In this document: one piece after another, positions 5,824 through 7,761 of the stretch
Layout: every line of letters starts with the position of its first letter
Position numbering within the stretch: position 1 is the stretch's first letter
NCBI GenBank assembly: GCA_002418685.1
Contig: DIEP01000089.1
Location: 22,162 to 29,922 of the forward strand
Direction: 5' to 3'
Origin: Ignavibacteria bacterium UBA5771
GTDB lineage: Bacteria > Bacteroidota > Ignavibacteria > Kapaibacteriales > UBA2268
Length of the DNA stretch: 7,761 nt
The notes under the pieces: generated by a model
Seen by the model: only the letters and a program-made list of their open reading frames with translations
What the model was told of the DNA's origin: nothing
Database searches by the model: none
Made by a program: the position numbers and the translations under genes

Positions 5824-6660
5824 CTATTTAGTCCTTTTACGGATAATATATTTATTGCTTAATTTCTTTCTTTTTCTTGTTATCAATCCTTTCGCGTATT
5901 TACCCCAAGGCGATTCAGGGTGCTGGCGTCCACCTCCAGATTTTGACGCTCCCTCTCCACCACCCATTGGGTGATCGACAGGATTCATTGCCATACCTCG
6001 TGTTTGTGGTCGGATACCTTTCCAACGTAATCTTCCTGCTTTGCCCCATAAAATATTAAAATGGTCAGAATTGCTCACTTTGCCTATCGTCGCATAACAA
6101 TTTGCATTTACCATTCTAATTTCGCTGGATGGCATCTTCAATTGTGCATATTTTCCGTCTATACCAACTAATTGGCAACTTGCTCCAGCGCTTCTTGCTA
6201 ATTGTCCACCTTTCCCAGGTTTCAATTCTACATTATGAACAAATAATCCTAATGGTATATTCTTTAAGGGTAGTGCATTCCCATCTTTATATTCTGCCGT
6301 TGGTGAAGTCATAATTTCATTGCCAACTTTCATTTTATCGGGTGCAAGTATATATCTAAATTCACCATCCTGATATTTTACAAGTGCTATACGTGCTGTC
6401 CGGTTAGGATCATATTCAATAGTTTGAATAATTGCAGGCATTCCAATTTTTTCTCTTTTGAAATCGATAATTCTATACATTCTTTTATGCCTACCACCTC
6501 GATGTCGAGAAGTTATACGCCCTGTATTATTACGCCCACCGGATTGTTTTAATGGAACAAGTAATTTTTTATACGGTTTATCAGTTGTGATGTCTGCAAA
6601 ATCACTTACTGAATAAAATCTTGTTCCCGGTGTTATTGGTTTTAATGTTCTAGTTGCCAT
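5824..6660 (-). CDS. rplB: 50S ribosomal protein L2
   Basis: At 278 residues this is a complete L2, one of the most conserved ribosomal proteins. Visible landmarks are the basic N-terminal [19 protein letters not shown] (42-60), the SH3-like/OB region ending in [20 protein letters not shown], and the C-terminal [17 protein letters not shown] (221-237). His230 in VDHP corresponds to the histidine implicated in peptidyl-transferase-centre function in E. coli L2. The variant HPMGGGEG, where E. coli has HPHGGGEG, is common in Bacteroidota. L2 sits at the subunit interface and is needed for 30S–50S association. The ATG start is preceded only by AAAGAAAGAAA, a weak purine-rich ribosome binding site. 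The stop is TAG, and TAGGAG there forms the rpsS ribosome binding site. Confidence 0.99.
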   Translation of the reverse strand: MATRTLKPITPGTRFYSVSDFADITTDKPYKKLLVPLKQSGGRNNTGRITSRHRGGRHKRMYRIIDFKREKIGMPAIIQTIEYDPNRTARIALVKYQDGEFRYILAPDKMKVGNEIMTSPTAEYKDGNALPLKNIPLGLFVHNVELKPGKGGQLARSAGASCQLVGIDGKYAQLKMPSSEIRMVNANCYATIGKVSNSDHFNILWGKAGRLRWKGIRPQTRGMAMNPVDHPMGGGEGASKSGGGRQHPESPWGKYAKGLITRKRKKLSNKYIIRKRTK

Positions 6661-6681
6661 TTTCTTTCTTTAATTTTTTAA

Positions 6682-6984
6682 TTATTGCTCTTCAGCCCCT
6701 GAGACTATCTCTATTGAATAACCTTCTTTAAGGGTAATATAAACTTTTTTTCGCATAGCAGTTTTGCCTGTAATGTTCCCTCGTTTCGTAAAACGAGATT
6801 TAACTTTACCTTTTTCCCTTAATGTTCGGATACTTGCAATTTTAACTTCGTAAAGTTCTTCAATTGCTTTCTTTATTTCAATTTTATTTGAATTTGGATT
6901 GACTTCGAAAGCATACTGCCTCGAATCTACCATTTGCATTGCCTTTTCTGTTATCAGTGGCCTTTTAATTATATCATAATTCAT
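6682..6984 (-). CDS. rplW: 50S ribosomal protein L23
   Basis: This 100-residue protein has the normal length for bacterial L23. The N-terminal IIKRPLITEKA (residues 5-15) followed by YAFEVNPNSNKIEIKKAIEE is the family signature. A central basic loop (GKVKSRFTKRGNITGKTAMRKK) precedes the last strand, YITLKEGYSIEI. L23 binds domain III of 23S rRNA at the polypeptide exit site, where in characterised bacteria it is the docking point for trigger factor and SRP. The ATG start is 8 nt after the rplD TAG stop, and the AGGT at that junction is a plausible ribosome binding site. The next gene, rplB, begins after a 21-nt AT-rich spacer. Confidence 0.97.
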   Translation of the reverse strand: MNYDIIKRPLITEKAMQMVDSRQYAFEVNPNSNKIEIKKAIEELYEVKIASIRTLREKGKVKSRFTKRGNITGKTAMRKKVYITLKEGYSIEIVSGAEEQ

Positions 6985-6992
6985 AATTGGAC

Positions 6993-7616
6993 CTATAATA
7001 GTATCTCTTCAATACCTTTTATTGCGTCTTGCAACAAAATGATATTTTTATATTTTATAATATCGTAACCTGAAACTTTGTCCGCTGGTTGTATTTCTAA
7101 TTTTGGTATATTTAAAGCTGAACGATAAAAATAATTATCGACATTATTTGTAAGTATCAAGGTAGATTGACCTGATAATTCCAACTTAGAAAGTAATTCA
7201 ACCACTCTTTTTGTTTTATATTCATTGATATTGAATTCGCTGAGAACTTTCAGATTATTTTCAGAAACACGTATTGAAAGTGCTGATTTCTTTGCCAATC
7301 TTTTAACTTTCACAGGAATTTTCACATTATAACTATGAGGTGTCGGTCCGTGGACTTTTCCACCACCTGACCATAGAGGAGAACGGCTAGAACCCGCGCG
7401 TGCTGTGCCTCTACCTTTTTGCCGCCATGGTTTTTTACCTCCACCCGACACTTCTGAGCGATCTTTAGTTTTATGAGTTCCTTGCCTTTGGTGCGCCAAG
7501 TATGCTATAACTGTCTGATGAAGAGCATATTCATTTGGTTCTATTCCAAACACTTCATCATTCAGATCAACTTTTCCAATAATATCGCCTGAGGGATTAT
7601 ATAAATCTACTTGCAT
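6993..7616 (-). CDS. rplD: 50S ribosomal protein L4
   Basis: This 207-residue protein is full length for bacterial L4. Residues 44-100 carry the family hallmark, the extended loop: RQGTHKTKDRSEVSGGGKKP, then WRQKGRGTARAGS, then RSPLWSGGGKVHGP. In known structures this basic loop reaches into the 23S rRNA core and lines the constriction of the peptide exit tunnel opposite L22. In E. coli L4 also represses the S10 operon through the mRNA leader; that leader would be upstream of the window, so regulation cannot be judged here. The ATG start lies 4 nt after the rplC stop, with GGAG about 10 nt upstream. The stop is TAG, and TAGGT there probably also serves as the ribosome binding site of rplW, 8 nt downstream. 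Confidence 0.98.
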   Translation of the reverse strand: MQVDLYNPSGDIIGKVDLNDEVFGIEPNEYALHQTVIAYLAHQRQGTHKTKDRSEVSGGGKKPWRQKGRGTARAGSSRSPLWSGGGKVHGPTPHSYNVKIPVKVKRLAKKSALSIRVSENNLKVLSEFNINEYKTKRVVELLSKLELSGQSTLILTNNVDNYFYRSALNIPKLEIQPADKVSGYDIIKYKNIILLQDAIKGIEEILL

Positions 7617-7620
7617 TATT

Positions 7621-7761
7621 TCAATTCTCCACTATTTCTAATAAACCGTTTTTTGGACCGGGTACTCCGCCTTTAACCGCTAGTATATTTTCGTCAGGAT
7701 AAATTCCAACTACTTCAAGATTTTTTATGCTTATTTGCTTATTGCCCATTTGTCCTGCCAT
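7621..7761 (-). CDS. rplC: 50S ribosomal protein L3, C-terminal fragment (cut by window edge)
   Basis: Only the last 46 codons and the TGA stop lie in the window. The translation begins MAGQMGNKQISIKNLEVVGI and later contains VKGGVPGPKNGLL, the characteristic C-terminal part of bacterial L3 (MAGxMG…NLEVV…VKGxVPGPKxGLV). L3 is a 50S assembly-initiator protein that binds 23S rRNA near the peptidyl transferase centre. The ATG at the very edge is an internal methionine codon and not the start, because the family is about 200 residues long and this motif sits near its C-terminus. The stop lies 4 nt before the rplD start. A GGAG at 7627-7630, inside the last rplC codons, is the probable ribosome binding site for rplD. 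The gene is not broken; it simply runs off the window. Confidence 0.95.
   Translation of the reverse strand: MAGQMGNKQISIKNLEVVGIYPDENILAVKGGVPGPKNGLLEIVEN

Larger units (their letters stand above)
1..7761 (-). other. S10–spc ribosomal protein operon segment
   Basis: All genes share one strand, with spacers of 0 to about 22 nt, one 4-nt overlap, and the classical bacterial order from rplC to rpsE. No spacer is long enough to hold a promoter and a terminator, and I see no hairpin followed by a T-run between genes. I infer a single long transcript entering from beyond 7761 and continuing past position 1. Internal promoters inside coding sequence cannot be excluded by eye. Confidence 0.9.

Noticed and set aside
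1..7761. Any inserted accessory system, mobile element, CRISPR array or RNA gene.
   Set aside because: The whole window is accounted for by ribosomal protein genes with spacers of 22 nt or less, leaving no space for such an element.

Overview
The window is an uninterrupted run of ribosomal protein genes, all on the minus strand. It is the S10–spc cluster joined into one block. Read in the direction of transcription (from 7761 down to 1), the order is rplC (3' end only), rplD, rplW, rplB, rpsS, rplV, rpsC, rplP, rpmC, rpsQ, rplN, rplX, rplE, rpsN, rpsH, rplF, rplR, rpsE, and then the first codons of a gene in the rpmD position. This is the classical bacterial order. No gene is missing, inserted or inverted in the covered part.

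The genes are packed tightly. Spacers run from 0 to about 22 nt, with one 4-nt ATGA overlap (rplP/rpmC) and one direct TAAATG junction (rpmC/rpsQ). No internal gap could hold a promoter-plus-terminator unit. The rpsQ–rplN junction, which separates the S10 and spc operons in E. coli, is only 15 nt here, so the block is probably co-transcribed from a promoter upstream of rplC, outside the window. Most genes have a clear Shine-Dalgarno (SD) sequence, often built into the stop codon of the gene before (TAAGGAG, TAGGAG). Three starts are not ATG: TTG for rpsC, and GTG for rplF and rpsE.

The organism is a bacterium with an AT-rich genome. The zinc-free 89-residue S14, the L2 motif [12 protein letters not shown] and the general character of the proteins fit the Bacteroidota/Chlorobiota (FCB) side of the tree. 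The frequent strong SD sequences are unlike typical Bacteroidia, so a deeper lineage such as Ignavibacteria, Kapabacteria or Chlorobia is my best guess. This placement is inference and uncertain.

Together the genes encode core 50S proteins (L2, L3, L4, L5, L6, L14, L16, L18, L22, L23, L24, L29) and 30S proteins (S3, S5, S8, S14, S17, S19). I see no mobile element, RNA gene, CRISPR array or undescribed system. The points of interest are small: an N-terminal extension on L5, another on S17, an Asn/acidic tail on L22, a very short S3 C-terminus, and the unusual starts and junctions.
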